A DNA stretch of 64,000 bases from Pseudovibrio sp. Ad37 (GCF_001623075.1 NZ_LMCF01000168.1:1-64000), one strand, 5' to 3'. Positions 16,863 to 26,652 are shown, counted from the first letter of the stretch. Notes: generated by a model not told the origin, from the letters alone. Numbers and translations: made by a program.

Positions 16863-18254
16863 TTATTTGATGCTTTGGGCAGTAACATCAGCAGCCGTCA
16901 GATCCAACGCACGATGCACTTTCTGAATCAACTCATCCACCTCACTGCGCGAAATCACAAGTGGCGGCGAGATGATCATACTGTCGCCAACATGGCGCAT
17001 CACCAAGCCACTCTCAAAGCAATGATCTCGGCAGATCGTCCCAACAGTGCCTTTTTCAGCTTCAAACCGAGCACGACGCGCCTTATCCGGTGAAAGTTCC
17101 AAAGCACCAACCAGGCCACAAATACGCGCCTCGCCGACCAGCGGATGCTCGCCGAGAGCTTTCCACTTTTCAGCCAGATACGGCCCTGTATCATTCGCAA
17201 CCTTTTCAGGCAGTCGCTCATTTTCAATGATATCAAGGTTCGCAAGTGCTGCTGCGCAAGCTGCAGGATGCGCAGAGTAAGTAAATCCGTGATAGAACTC
17301 GCCGCCATGCTCAATAAAGCCCTTGGCAACCTTCTCACTCACCACAACCGCACCAATCGGCAGATAACCAGAGGAAAGCCCCTTGGCAATCGGCATCAGA
17401 TCCGGCTTGAAGTTGAAAGTCTGTGAGCCAAACCAGTTCCCCGTACGCCCAAACCCGCAAATCACCTCATCAGCAATCAGCAGGATGTTGCGTTCACGGC
17501 AGATACGCTGAATCTCTGGCCAATAGGTCTCCGGCGGAATAACAACACCGCCTGCCCCCTGAATAGGCTCCCCGATAAAGGCCGCCACATTGTCTTCGCC
17601 AAGACGATCAATCTCAGCCTCAAGCTCACGGGCACGCATCAGGCCAAACTCGGCAGGGTCCATGTCCCCGCCTTCACCATACCAGTAAGGCTGGTTGATG
17701 TGAGTGATGTCAGGAATAGGCAACCCACCTTGCGCGTGCATCGCACTCATACCGCCCAAGCTCGCACCGGCCATGGTAGAACCGTGATACGCATTATGAC
17801 GGGAGATGATCGTCTTCTTGGTCGGTTTGCCTTCACTGGCCCAGTAATGGCGCACCATACGAACAACGGTGTCATTGGCTTCAGAGCCTGAGCCCGCAAA
17901 GAATACATGGTCCAGATGATCCGGCGCCAGATTAGAGATCCTTTCGGCAAGGGCAATCGCAGGCGGATGTGAACTCTGGAAAAACGTATTGTAATAAGGC
18001 AGTTGTTGCATCTGCCGGTGAACCGCCTCGATAATTTCTTTGCGGCCATACCCCACATTCACGCACCAAAGCCCTGCCATTCCATCCAGGATCTTGTTGC
18101 CCTCAGAATCCCAAAGATAAACACCATCAGCCCGCGTAATCACACGCGTCCCCTTGGCGTTGAGGGACTTAGTATCTGTAAACGGATGCAGATGGTGGGC
18201 AGCATCCTTTTCTTGCAGAACACGAGTGGGCGGAAGATTAGCAATATAGTCCAT
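16863..18254 (-). CDS. Class III aminotransferase, putrescine/polyamine aminotransferase-like
   Basis: A 463-residue PLP-dependent class III aminotransferase. The DEVICGFGRTG block carries the PLP-binding Asp and the PLP lysine is in PIAKGLSSGYLP. The N-terminal WDSEGNKILDGMAGLWCVN block matches putrescine-pyruvate and omega-amino-acid aminotransferases (SpuC type). I chose ATG 18254, with GGAAGGAC upstream; the frame can be extended 21 residues to 18317, but that stretch is not family-like and would run to the edge of the palindrome at 18321-18334. It is co-transcribed with the oxidase and probably converts a polyamine or gamma-aminobutyrate-type product. Confidence 0.85.
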   Translation of the reverse strand: MDYIANLPPTRVLQEKDAAHHLHPFTDTKSLNAKGTRVITRADGVYLWDSEGNKILDGMAGLWCVNVGYGRKEIIEAVHRQMQQLPYYNTFFQSSHPPAIALAERISNLAPDHLDHVFFAGSGSEANDTVVRMVRHYWASEGKPTKKTIISRHNAYHGSTMAGASLGGMSAMHAQGGLPIPDITHINQPYWYGEGGDMDPAEFGLMRARELEAEIDRLGEDNVAAFIGEPIQGAGGVVIPPETYWPEIQRICRERNILLIADEVICGFGRTGNWFGSQTFNFKPDLMPIAKGLSSGYLPIGAVVVSEKVAKGFIEHGGEFYHGFTYSAHPAACAAALANLDIIENERLPEKVANDTGPYLAEKWKALGEHPLVGEARICGLVGALELSPDKARRARFEAEKGTVGTICRDHCFESGLVMRHVGDSMIISPPLVISRSEVDELIQKVHRALDLTAADVTAQSIK

Positions 18255-18320
18255 GGGGTCAGTCCTTCCGAAAAGAGGCACGCCCTGCAAACCGGGCAAT
18301 AGAAGTAAACTCCCCATTAT

Positions 18321-18334
18321 TTTGTGATCACAAA
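18321..18334. promoter_or_regulatory. GntR-type operator palindrome upstream of aminotransferase
   Basis: TTTGTGATCACAAA is a perfect 14-bp palindrome 67 bases upstream of the aminotransferase ATG. It fits the TNGT-N-ACNA pattern of FCD-type GntR sites, and a similar sequence precedes the gntR gene at 19172-19183. It is the likely binding site of the neighbouring GntR regulator. Confidence 0.6.
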
Positions 18335-18444
18335 TGCAGGAGAGTCAATCTTTACTTCAATAAAGACGCTACCTGCCTATGTCTCCAGTCTAACCCATCA
18401 AAGCCTGCGGCTCTATGAACTCGGCCAGAGAAAACAGCAGATCA

Positions 18445-19131
18445 TCAAACCTTCTCAGCAAGACTGAGAGACTCTCTGATAAACCCCATGCCCTGTGCAA
18501 TATCCTCTTCCAAGGCAACCTTTAAAGCAGTCTGATCATGCATTTTCAGTGCTTCCAATGCCTGTTTATGCTGGTCATCCAGATTCGCGGTACCAGATCG
18601 CCCATAGACCAGGCGCATAAATGGACCAAACTGAACCCATAGATTTTTGACAAGTTTGATAAGAATTTCAGATCGGCTTTTTGAGTAAAGATAAAAGTGA
18701 AACTCGTAGTTTCCGCGCATGTACCCTTCCACATCGCCAGTTTCCAGAGCGACATCAATCTGATCATCAATGCCTTGGAGAACCTGAATATCTTCTTCTT
18801 TCAAATTCACCAGAGCTTTTGATGCCAGTTCAACTTCCAACAACCGCCGAGCTGACCAGATTTCATCGATTATATCTTCGCAAACATCTGGGATAGAAAC
18901 ACGCCTATTGCCGTGTAATTCCAACGCGTTTTCTGCAATGAGACGTCGCACAGCCTCACGAACAGGCATCGCACTCACACCCAGTTCCTCAGCTAGCCCG
19001 CGCAGGGTCACAGCCTTGCCCGGCAGAAAGCCACCAAACAGGATCCGCTCTCTCAATTGCCGGTAAACCTGCTCATGAACAGGGATCCCCACATCAGGAA
19101 CAACAGCGCTTTGTAAAGTCATCTTACTCAT
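18445..19131 (-). CDS. GntR-family regulator, FCD subfamily
   Basis: A 228-residue regulator. Residues about 18-75 hold the winged helix (VTLRGLAEELGVSAMPVREAVRRL, with the hallmark PVREAVRRL), followed by an all-helical FCD ligand domain whose Asp/His metal-ligand positions lie in the middle and C-terminal parts. It sits between the two polyamine transcripts and is divergent from potF. FCD regulators sense organic acids or amines; here it probably responds to a polyamine-derived metabolite and controls both transcripts through the TGATCACAAA sites. Confidence 0.88.
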   Translation of the reverse strand: MSKMTLQSAVVPDVGIPVHEQVYRQLRERILFGGFLPGKAVTLRGLAEELGVSAMPVREAVRRLIAENALELHGNRRVSIPDVCEDIIDEIWSARRLLEVELASKALVNLKEEDIQVLQGIDDQIDVALETGDVEGYMRGNYEFHFYLYSKSRSEILIKLVKNLWVQFGPFMRLVYGRSGTANLDDQHKQALEALKMHDQTALKVALEEDIAQGMGFIRESLSLAEKV

Positions 19132-19171
19132 GAATGAACTATAGAAGCACCCGAACCAGCTGCAAAGATAA

Positions 19172-19183
19172 TTTGATCACAAA
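19172..19183. promoter_or_regulatory. Second GntR-type site in the gntR-potF divergent region
   Basis: TTTGATCACAAA shares TGATCACAAA with the perfect palindrome at 18321-18334. It lies 41 bases upstream of gntR and about 130 upstream of potF, so it could serve for autoregulation and control of the transporter. Confidence 0.5.
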
Positions 19184-19309
19184 CTATTGCCTAGCTGAGA
19201 ATTCTGTGGTCATCTTTCAAAACAGACACACAATTAAGAACAACGGAGACGGCCGGATCCAGACACGCCTGCACCAACGCTGTGCAAAAATTTGAGGGGG
19301 GAAGATGAA

Positions 19310-20416
19310 ATGAGTTCAAACTTCAAGTCCAGACTGACGGGCACAATGGCGACCGCAATAATGGTTGCATGTGCAGCCAGTGCAGCGCACGCAGAAGGCA
19401 CCATCAACGTTTACAATTGGTCTGATTACATCGACGAAAGCGTTCTGAAAGATTTCGAAGCTGAAACCGGTATCAAGGTCAATTACGACGTTTTCGATTC
19501 AAACGAGGTTTTGGAAACCAAACTGCTCGCAGGCACCACAGGGTACGATATAGTCGTTCCAACCGGCAGCTTCCTCTCCCGTCAAATTCAAGCCGGCGTC
19601 TTCCAAAAGCTGGACAAAGACGCCCTCCCAAACCTGAAGAACATGTGGTCGCTCGTCTCCGAAAGAACCTCCATCTATGACCCGGGCAATGCGTATTCCA
19701 TCAACTACATGTGGGGCACCACTGGCATCGGCTACAATGTAGAAGCCGCAACTAAACGTCTGGACGGCAAACCGGTCGACAGTTGGGAAATCATCTTCAA
19801 TCCGGAAATACTCGCCAAGTTTCAGGATTGCGGCATTCATATGCTGGACGCGCCAACAGAGCTCATCCCCGCAGCGCTTAACCACCTCGGGCTAGACCCT
19901 GACAGCCACAACAAGGCTGATATTGAAAAAGCTGCTGCACTCCTCAAAACCATCCGTCCATACGTCCAGAAATTTCACAGTTCCGAATACATCAACGCCC
20001 TCGCAAACGGCGATATCTGCTTAGCTATCGGTTGGTCTGGTGACGTCTTTCAGGCCCGCGACAGAGCAGCAGAAGCCGACAACGGCGTCACCATCAACTA
20101 CATCATTCCAAAGGAAGGTGCGTTGATGTGGTTTGATCAAATGGCAATCCCGACAGATGCAACCAACTCTAAGGAAGCGCATATGTTCCTCGATTACATC
20201 ATGCGCCCGGATGTCATCGCAAAAGCTTCCAACTACGTGGTCTATGCCAACGGCAACAAAGCCTCTCACGAACATCTGGATCAGGAGGTTCTGGAAGATT
20301 CCGCTGTGTATCCAGATGAAGCAACCATGGAAAAACTTTACGTCACAACGCCTTACGCACCTAAAATTCAGCGTATTGTGACCCGTGCCTGGACCGCAGT
20401 GAAGTCGGGCCAGTAA
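19310..20416 (+). CDS. potF: Polyamine ABC transporter substrate-binding protein (PotF/SpuD type)
   Basis: A 368-residue periplasmic binding protein. A signal peptide (to about AAHAEG, residue 30) is followed by INVYNWSDYIDESVL, the hallmark start of PotF/PotD/SpuD-type proteins. The aromatic and acidic residues for holding the diamine are in the family positions (WSDY; WSGD later). Start ATG 19310 has AGGGGGGAAG upstream; the TTG at 19292 in the same frame overlaps that site. It is the first gene of a pot operon with its own ATPase and permeases, next to putrescine catabolic genes, so putrescine is the likely main ligand. Confidence 0.92.
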   Translation: MSSNFKSRLTGTMATAIMVACAASAAHAEGTINVYNWSDYIDESVLKDFEAETGIKVNYDVFDSNEVLETKLLAGTTGYDIVVPTGSFLSRQIQAGVFQKLDKDALPNLKNMWSLVSERTSIYDPGNAYSINYMWGTTGIGYNVEAATKRLDGKPVDSWEIIFNPEILAKFQDCGIHMLDAPTELIPAALNHLGLDPDSHNKADIEKAAALLKTIRPYVQKFHSSEYINALANGDICLAIGWSGDVFQARDRAAEADNGVTINYIIPKEGALMWFDQMAIPTDATNSKEAHMFLDYIMRPDVIAKASNYVVYANGNKASHEHLDQEVLEDSAVYPDEATMEKLYVTTPYAPKIQRIVTRAWTAVKSGQ

Positions 20417-20506
20417 TCATCGGCAGCAGTGGGCAACTCAAGTTGTCCGCGCGCCTTCCATGTTTCTTTGGAAGCAGGACAACAACAGAGGGTGGAGCGG
20501 GCCACG

Positions 20507-21655
20507 ATGGAAACTCTGGTAAACACTCAGCCAGTCTGCAAATTCGCACCTTGGGAGGATCCAACTCAGGAACCTTTGGTGCGCTTTGAAAACGTCACGA
20601 AGAAGTTTGGCGACTTCACTGCCATTGAGGACTTAACGCTCAACATCTATGAGCGCGAGTTCTTCGCCCTTCTCGGCCCGTCCGGCTGCGGTAAGACAAC
20701 TATGATGCGCATGCTGGCAGGGTTTGAATATCCCACCGCTGGCAACATCATGCTCGGTCAGAACAATCTGCAAAAGGCACCGCCACACAAACGGCCCGTC
20801 AACATGATGTTCCAGTCCTACGCCCTCTTCCCGCATATGACAGTGGAACAGAACATCGGTTTCGGCCTCAAACAGGAAAAGACTGCAAAGGTCGAGATCA
20901 AGCGACGTGTTGAAGAAATGCTATCTCTGGTTCAGCTGGAACCATTTGCCAAGCGCAAACCACACCAGCTTTCTGGCGGTCAAAAGCAGCGCGTTGCTCT
21001 TGCTCGTTCCCTCGCCAAGAAACCCAAGCTCCTGTTACTGGATGAACCGCTCGGGGCATTAGACAGGAAACTACGCGAGCAAACTCAGTTTGAGTTGATG
21101 AACATTCAGGAGCAGCTTGGCCTCACCTTCGTCATCGTCACACACGATCAGGAAGAGGCCATGACAGTCGCAAGCCGCATCGCCGTGATGGACCACGGCA
21201 AAATCGTTCAGGTCGCGACACCAGCTGAAATCTACGAGTATCCCAATTCCCGCTATTCTGCTGATTTCCTTGGCGATGTTAACATCATTGAAGGCCAGAT
21301 AGATGTCACCACTGGCGAAACTGCAAGCCTGGCGTGGGCTGAAGGTGAAACACCTTTGGCACTCTCAACCAAACTTCGCCCTCAAGTAGGAACAACCGTC
21401 TGGCTCGCAGTTCGCCCTGAAAAACTCCGCATCTCTAAAGACAAGCCAGCAAACGCTGACAACTGCATTAAGGGCGAAGTCTGGGACATCGGCTACACTG
21501 GCAACATCTCAACCTACCACGTCAAAGCCTCAAATGGCTCCATTTTGAAAGCACAGGTCTCCAACAGAGAACATCTCGCCGACCGCCCAATCACATGGGA
21601 GGACACCGTCTATGTCTATTGGGAGAAAGGCGCTGGCGTCTTTCTGGAAACGTGA
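20507..21655 (+). CDS. potG: Polyamine ABC transporter ATP-binding protein
   Basis: A 382-residue PotA/PotG-type ATPase. Walker A is GPSGCGKTTM, the signature LSGGQKQRVALARSLA, Walker B LLLLDEPLGALD and the switch THDQEEAMTVA. A C-terminal TOBE regulatory domain of about 110 residues follows. ATG 20507 is chosen; an upstream in-frame ATG at 20429 adds 26 residues without family resemblance. Confidence 0.92.
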   Translation: METLVNTQPVCKFAPWEDPTQEPLVRFENVTKKFGDFTAIEDLTLNIYEREFFALLGPSGCGKTTMMRMLAGFEYPTAGNIMLGQNNLQKAPPHKRPVNMMFQSYALFPHMTVEQNIGFGLKQEKTAKVEIKRRVEEMLSLVQLEPFAKRKPHQLSGGQKQRVALARSLAKKPKLLLLDEPLGALDRKLREQTQFELMNIQEQLGLTFVIVTHDQEEAMTVASRIAVMDHGKIVQVATPAEIYEYPNSRYSADFLGDVNIIEGQIDVTTGETASLAWAEGETPLALSTKLRPQVGTTVWLAVRPEKLRISKDKPANADNCIKGEVWDIGYTGNISTYHVKASNGSILKAQVSNREHLADRPITWEDTVYVYWEKGAGVFLET

Positions 21656-21663
21656 GGTGAGCG

Positions 21664-22620
21664 ATGGCAGTTGCAGATATCACCTCCCCCTCAGAAGAAA
21701 TACAGGAGACATCCAGTCCGAGTTCAGGCTGGGGACGCAGACTGCTCATAGCGATCCCGTATATCTGGTTGTTGATCTTCTTCCTCGCACCTTTCGTCAT
21801 TGTACTGAAGATCTCCTTGTCCGATGTCGTACTGGCCCGCCCGCCATACTTTCCAAACTTCGACATATCAGAGGGCTGGCAAGGTCTGCTCGCCATGCTT
21901 CAGGCGTTTGACCTGGAAAACTATGTCTGGCTAACGGAAGATACACTCTACCTGAACTCATACCTGAGCAGTCTCAGAATCGCATTCATCTCAACGCTGC
22001 TCACTTTGGCAATTGGATACCCCATCGCCTATGCCATGGCCAAAGCCCCGAAAGAGTGGCGTGCAACCCTCCTGATGCTGGTGATCCTGCCCTTCTGGAC
22101 CAGCTTCCTCATCCGCGTTTATGCATGGATCGGCATTCTCAAAAAAGAAGGCTTCCTCAACTACTTCCTGCTCTGGACAGGCATCATTGACGAACCCTTA
22201 ATGACCCTCAACACCGACACTGCCATCTACATTGGCATCGTTTATTCCTACCTGCCTTTCATGGTCTTGCCACTCTATGCAGTTCTGGAAAAACTCGATA
22301 TCTCACTGCTCGAAGCTGCAACAGATTTGGGGTGTTCGCCTCTCAAAGCCTTTTGGGTCATTACTCTACCCCTGTCATTATCAGGAGTTTGGGCAGGCTG
22401 TTTCCTCGTCTTTATCCCTGCTGTCGGTGAGTTTGTCATTCCAGACATTCTGGGTGGGTCCAGTACTATTATGATCGGCAAAACGCTCTGGGTGGAGTTC
22501 TTCTCCAACAGAGACTGGCCAGTCGCATCCGCCGTCGCAATTCTGCTGCTGCTTATGTTGATCCTACCCATCATCCTGTTCCAGAAACAGCAGGAAAAAC
22601 AAGCGGAGGCCAGCCAATGA
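21664..22620 (+). CDS. potH: Polyamine ABC transporter permease 1
   Basis: A 318-residue PotB/PotH-type permease with six helices. The first lies at about 24-46 after a soluble, Ser/Glu-rich N-terminus, and the EAA coupling loop is EAATDLGCSPLKAFWVITLP. It begins 9 bases after the ATPase stop and overlaps permease 2 by 4 bases. Confidence 0.92.
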   Translation: MAVADITSPSEEIQETSSPSSGWGRRLLIAIPYIWLLIFFLAPFVIVLKISLSDVVLARPPYFPNFDISEGWQGLLAMLQAFDLENYVWLTEDTLYLNSYLSSLRIAFISTLLTLAIGYPIAYAMAKAPKEWRATLLMLVILPFWTSFLIRVYAWIGILKKEGFLNYFLLWTGIIDEPLMTLNTDTAIYIGIVYSYLPFMVLPLYAVLEKLDISLLEAATDLGCSPLKAFWVITLPLSLSGVWAGCFLVFIPAVGEFVIPDILGGSSTIMIGKTLWVEFFSNRDWPVASAVAILLLLMLILPIILFQKQQEKQAEASQ

Positions 22621-23435
22621 CCCGCTTCAACTGGTTCAACACAACAACGCTCACACTCGGCTTTGCATTCCTCTACCTGCCGATCATCCTGCTGATGATC
22701 TACTCTTTCAACGAATCCAGATTGGTCACCGTTTGGGCTGGCTTCTCCACCAAGTGGTATCAATCAGTCTTCTTCAATGAAAGTTTCATCAATGCCGCAT
22801 GGGTCACACTCCGTGTTGGCTTCATCTCTGCATCTGTCGCGACTGTGCTCGGCACCATGGCCGCACTTGTTCTCAATCGCGCCGGACCATTCCACGGCAA
22901 AACGCTCTTCACAGGTATGATCTACGCGCCAATGGTCATGCCAGAGGTCATCACGGGCCTGTCATTGCTCCTGCTGTTCGTCTCACTGGATTTCACCCGA
23001 GGCTTCTGGACAGTCACACTGGCACATATAACCTTCTCCATGTGCTACGCCGCCGTTGTCGTCTCGGCCAGACTGGTGACATTCGAACGTAGTCTGGAAG
23101 AAGCTGCCCTTGATCTGGGATGTACCCGTTTTTCCGCCTTCATGCAGGTAACACTGCCCATCATCTTTCCGGCAATTCTAGCAGCATGGTTGCTGGCCTT
23201 CACGCTTTCTCTGGATGATCTGGTCATCGCCTCCTTTGCTTCAGGTCCAGGCGCAACCACCTTGCCGATGAAGATCTATTCGCAGGTGCGCATTGGCGTT
23301 TCACCTGAAATCAATGCCCTGTCATCCATTCTCATTGCTGTTGTTGCTGTTGGTGTGGTCACCGCTTCGCTGGTCACAAAACAAGCACAGGTCAAGCGCA
23401 TGAAAGAAGAACGGCTGGCGATAAGCTCAATTTGA
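22617..23435 (+). CDS. potI: Polyamine ABC transporter permease 2
   Basis: A 272-residue PotC/PotI-type permease with six helices and the EAA loop EEAALDLGCTRFSAFMQVTLP. It opens with the usual short cytoplasmic tail and a helix carrying YLPIILLMIYSFNES, a signature of PotC/PotI. Its stop at 23433-23435 precedes the next gene's GTG start by 14 bases. Confidence 0.92.
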   Translation: MTRFNWFNTTTLTLGFAFLYLPIILLMIYSFNESRLVTVWAGFSTKWYQSVFFNESFINAAWVTLRVGFISASVATVLGTMAALVLNRAGPFHGKTLFTGMIYAPMVMPEVITGLSLLLLFVSLDFTRGFWTVTLAHITFSMCYAAVVVSARLVTFERSLEEAALDLGCTRFSAFMQVTLPIIFPAILAAWLLAFTLSLDDLVIASFASGPGATTLPMKIYSQVRIGVSPEINALSSILIAVVAVGVVTASLVTKQAQVKRMKEERLAISSI

Positions 23436-23449
23436 TCGAGGAAGTACAC

Positions 23450-24436
23450 GTGTCTGATACAAAACACCCATCCTCGCTGGATGAATACTCAAAAGGCGAT
23501 CTGGCCTACACCCGCTCCACCCCTTATGGGACCATAGCCGAATCCAGCTATGCCGGAGCGCTCAGTTTCATGCGACGCAGATTCACCAAGGACCTTAAGG
23601 GGATAGATGTCGCTGTCTGTGGCATCCCCTTTGACACGTCCGTCAGCAACAGGCCGGGGTGTCGCTTCGGCCCAAGAGCAATCAGGCAAGCTTCCTCCAT
23701 ATTGGCCTGGGATCACGCATGGGGCTGGTCCTTTGACCCGTTCGACCGCCTTGCTGTTGTCGACTACGGCGATTTCATCTTCGATCCCGGCTACCCCATG
23801 AGCGTACCGGAAGAACTGGAACAGCAGGCCTCAGCCATTCTGGACGCAGGTACGGCAACACTCATGCTGGGTGGAGATCATTTCTGCACCTATCCCATGC
23901 TCAAAGCGCACGCAAAAAAACACGGACCACTCTCCCTCATCCAGTTTGATGCACACAGCGACACATGGACTGACAACTCCAGCCGTATTGACCATGGCAC
24001 CATGTTCTACAGAGCGGTAAAAGATGGTCTCATCAACCCGCAGACATCGATACAAGTTGGTATCAGAACCAACAATGAGAACACACAGGGCCTGACCACA
24101 ATTACGGCGGACTGGGTCCGTAATAACGGCGCACAGGCCACGATTGAACGCATCCATAAGGTGACAGGCAAAAGTGCCAGCTACATCAGCTTCGACATCG
24201 ATTGCCTCGATCCAGCCTTTGCACCAGGAACAGGAACACCGGTTGTTGGCGGTCTGAACACCGGAGAGACACGAGAGATCCTGCGTGGGCTTGCTGGAAT
24301 AAACCTAAAAGGCATGGACCTTGTAGAAGTCGCACCAGTCTACGACCATGCAGAGATCACAGCACTGGCCGGTGCTACTTTAGCCTTGGATTTACTTTGC
24401 ATCTATGCCAGCCAGTTCAATCAGAACACTCGATAA
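23450..24436 (+). CDS. speB: Agmatinase/ureohydrolase family enzyme
   Basis: A 328-residue ureohydrolase. All metal-binding blocks are present: GGDHF, FDAHSD, and SFDIDCLDPAFAPGTGTPVVGG. The enzyme would hydrolyse agmatine to putrescine and urea, or a related guanidino compound. I prefer GTG 23450, with GAGGAAG 6-12 bases upstream; TTG 23432 in frame is the alternative and would give 334 residues and a 4-base overlap with potI. Its place between the polyamine transporter and gamma-glutamylpolyamine synthetase supports agmatine or a guanidino acid. Guanidinobutyrase or guanidinopropionase cannot be excluded. Confidence 0.88.
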   Translation: MSDTKHPSSLDEYSKGDLAYTRSTPYGTIAESSYAGALSFMRRRFTKDLKGIDVAVCGIPFDTSVSNRPGCRFGPRAIRQASSILAWDHAWGWSFDPFDRLAVVDYGDFIFDPGYPMSVPEELEQQASAILDAGTATLMLGGDHFCTYPMLKAHAKKHGPLSLIQFDAHSDTWTDNSSRIDHGTMFYRAVKDGLINPQTSIQVGIRTNNENTQGLTTITADWVRNNGAQATIERIHKVTGKSASYISFDIDCLDPAFAPGTGTPVVGGLNTGETREILRGLAGINLKGMDLVEVAPVYDHAEITALAGATLALDLLCIYASQFNQNTR

Positions 24437-24470
24437 AACAACACATCAGATCACGACCAGAAGAGTTCGC

Positions 24471-25868
24471 ATGCCAACCCTGACAGCAGTACAGCCGCAA
24501 TTGGAACAGTTTCGACTTGAAGCAGATGCCTTTTTGAAACAACATCCCGACCTCGAAAAGATCGAGGTCCTTTATGCTGGCTTTTGTGGCCCGCTCAGAG
24601 GCAAATGGTTGCCAGCAGAAATGCTGCACAAACTGGCCGAAGGCGGTGTTCGGTTGCCCTTGTCCACCGTCGCACTGGACGTGTGGGGCGTTGATGTGCC
24701 GGCAACAGGCCTTGCCATTGAGCGCGGAGACCCGGATGGCATATGCATCCCAGCTCCAGGAACGCTGAAGCGCGTGCCATGGGCCAAAGTGCCGACCGCG
24801 CAAGTGCTCGTCACTCTTTTCGAGATTAAGGACCAGAAACCAACCCCACTGGATCCAAGATATGTTCTTGAAACCGTTGAGAAGAAATTCCAGAACAAGG
24901 GCCTGACACCTGTTGTCGCCACGGAGCTGGAGTTCTACTTCGTCGATATGGAATCCGGTCCAACTGGCTTACCACTCCCTCCCTACATTCCCGGCACCAA
25001 CCAGCGTCTCGAAGCCTCACAGATCTATGATCTGGACATCATGGCTCAATTCGAACCGATCCTCATGGAGATCAACCAAGCCTGTAAAATTCAGGATATC
25101 CCTGCAGACACCACCACCTCCGAGTTTGGTCACGGGCAGTTTGAGATCAACCTGCTTCACGTGCCAAGTGCAGTGGAAGCTGCGGATCACTGCCTGCTGT
25201 TCAAGCGCGTTGTCCGCCATATTGCCCGCAAGCACGGCATGGATGTCACGTTCATGTCAAAACCCTACGCAGAAGAGACTGGCAGCGGCTTCCATGTCCA
25301 CACCAGCCTGCTGGATACTGAAGGCACCAACATCTTCAGCGGCAGCACAGAGGAAGCAAACCCGGCCTTGCACAACGCCGTAGGGGGCCTGCTGGACACT
25401 ATGCTGGACATGCAAATCCTGTTTGCTCCACACGCCAACTCCTACCGCCGCTTGCAGCCGGGTTCTTATGCCCCAATCACCTGTTGCTGGGGGTATGACC
25501 ACCGCGCTGCAGCTATCCGCGTGCCAGCCACACATGGCAAAGGCGCTAGGCTGGAGCACCGAGTCTCTGGCGCTGATGCCAACCCATATCTGGTTGTCTC
25601 AGCGATCCTTGAAGGCATTCATCACGGTCTTGAAAACCGAAGCGATCCCGGTACTCCAATCACCCTGGAAGCGGACCTCACCCAATATGATCACCTGACA
25701 GGAAACTGGGAGACAGCAATCCAAACATGGGCGCAAAGCAAAACGGCTGAGCAGATGAGCACAGCAGAGTTTCATCGCATGTACTGCATCAGCCGGAAAG
25801 CTGAGTACGACGTGTTTGCAACCACCGTTACTGGATTTGAGTGCCAGACCTACGCCAGGAAGGTCTGA
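24471..25868 (+). CDS. puuA: Gamma-glutamylpolyamine synthetase (glutamine synthetase-like PuuA)
   Basis: A 465-residue glutamine-synthetase-fold ligase. Catalytic blocks TELEFYFVD, FGHGQFEINL and GSGFHVHTSL are intact. The length and the N-terminal VLYAGFCGPLRGKWLP block place it with PuuA/GlnA3-type enzymes, which ligate glutamate to putrescine or related amines with ATP, rather than with nitrogen-assimilating GlnA. The start is ATG 24471; 22 further residues upstream (from 24405) overlap the agmatinase gene and are not family-like. With the oxidase at 15490 and the aminotransferase at 16863 it forms the gamma-glutamylated putrescine route. Confidence 0.9.
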   Translation: MPTLTAVQPQLEQFRLEADAFLKQHPDLEKIEVLYAGFCGPLRGKWLPAEMLHKLAEGGVRLPLSTVALDVWGVDVPATGLAIERGDPDGICIPAPGTLKRVPWAKVPTAQVLVTLFEIKDQKPTPLDPRYVLETVEKKFQNKGLTPVVATELEFYFVDMESGPTGLPLPPYIPGTNQRLEASQIYDLDIMAQFEPILMEINQACKIQDIPADTTTSEFGHGQFEINLLHVPSAVEAADHCLLFKRVVRHIARKHGMDVTFMSKPYAEETGSGFHVHTSLLDTEGTNIFSGSTEEANPALHNAVGGLLDTMLDMQILFAPHANSYRRLQPGSYAPITCCWGYDHRAAAIRVPATHGKGARLEHRVSGADANPYLVVSAILEGIHHGLENRSDPGTPITLEADLTQYDHLTGNWETAIQTWAQSKTAEQMSTAEFHRMYCISRKAEYDVFATTVTGFECQTYARKV

Positions 25869-25881
25869 CATTTCGTCAAGA

Positions 25882-26652
25882 CTAGGAAGGCTCCTTGATG
25901 TTGCGCTCCATCAGCAATTGATAGGCTTTGGGTGACAACCGGTTAAGCCACCACGCCAAACTGGCAACGCGGCCAACCGGTTTCATCTCTGTCTTGCGCA
26001 CATACGCCTTGTAGATGATGTCCGCCGCCCGCTCCGCGCTCATATAATCAACGCCATCTGTTGACGAGCCCGGACGCGCCAGACCGTTCTCTTGCGTCTC
26101 CGACCGTCCAACATTGGTTGCCACAAACGAAGGCGCTGCAATCAATGTATGAACGCCATAAGACTTCTCTTCAGACCGCAACGACCCAAAAAAACCCTCC
26201 AGCGCATGCTTGCTGGCCGCATAAGCTGTCCGTTTAATCAGTGGCGAGAAGCCGGCAACAGACGAGATCGCCAGATGGCATCCACTGGAGGCCCGCACCG
26301 CTTTCAAAAATGCCCGCGCCGTATGCACCGCTCCGAAGTAATTCACATCCAGCACTTTGCGATGCGCTGTCAGGTCCATGTCCGCAAACAATCCGATATG
26401 CGTAATACCTGCATTATAAACCACCAGATCAATGCTGTTGTGCCGAGTTAAAACCTGCTGAGCAACCTGCTCAACCGCACCCCCATCCGTTAAATCGCAG
26501 GCATAAATGCTCTGTCGCTCATTTTGTGGCAGCTCCTCCAGTACCGGACCGGGCAAATCCAGAAGAACCGTATGCCAGCTCTCGCGCTGCAACCGAGTTG
26601 CAAGTGCCTGCCCTAAGCCACCAGCACCGCCTGTAATAACCGCTGTTTTCAT
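25882..26652 (-). CDS. Short-chain dehydrogenase/reductase
   Basis: A 256-residue classical SDR. TGGAGGLGQALA at residues 7-18 is the cofactor loop, NAGI is in place, the catalytic Ser is in AISSVAGF and YAASKHA holds the Tyr-xxx-Lys pair. The start ATG 26652 shares a base with the previous gene's stop (TGATG). It is the last gene of the four-gene operon. It probably oxidises or reduces a hydroxy/keto group of a lipid-like substrate; the exact substrate is not identifiable. Confidence 0.85.
   Translation of the reverse strand: MKTAVITGGAGGLGQALATRLQRESWHTVLLDLPGPVLEELPQNERQSIYACDLTDGGAVEQVAQQVLTRHNSIDLVVYNAGITHIGLFADMDLTAHRKVLDVNYFGAVHTARAFLKAVRASSGCHLAISSVAGFSPLIKRTAYAASKHALEGFFGSLRSEEKSYGVHTLIAAPSFVATNVGRSETQENGLARPGSSTDGVDYMSAERAADIIYKAYVRKTEMKPVGRVASLAWWLNRLSPKAYQLLMERNIKEPS

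Noticed and set aside
16330-17093. Plus-strand reading frames over the oxidase and aminotransferase
   Set aside because: Shadows of two well-supported minus-strand genes with intact family motifs.
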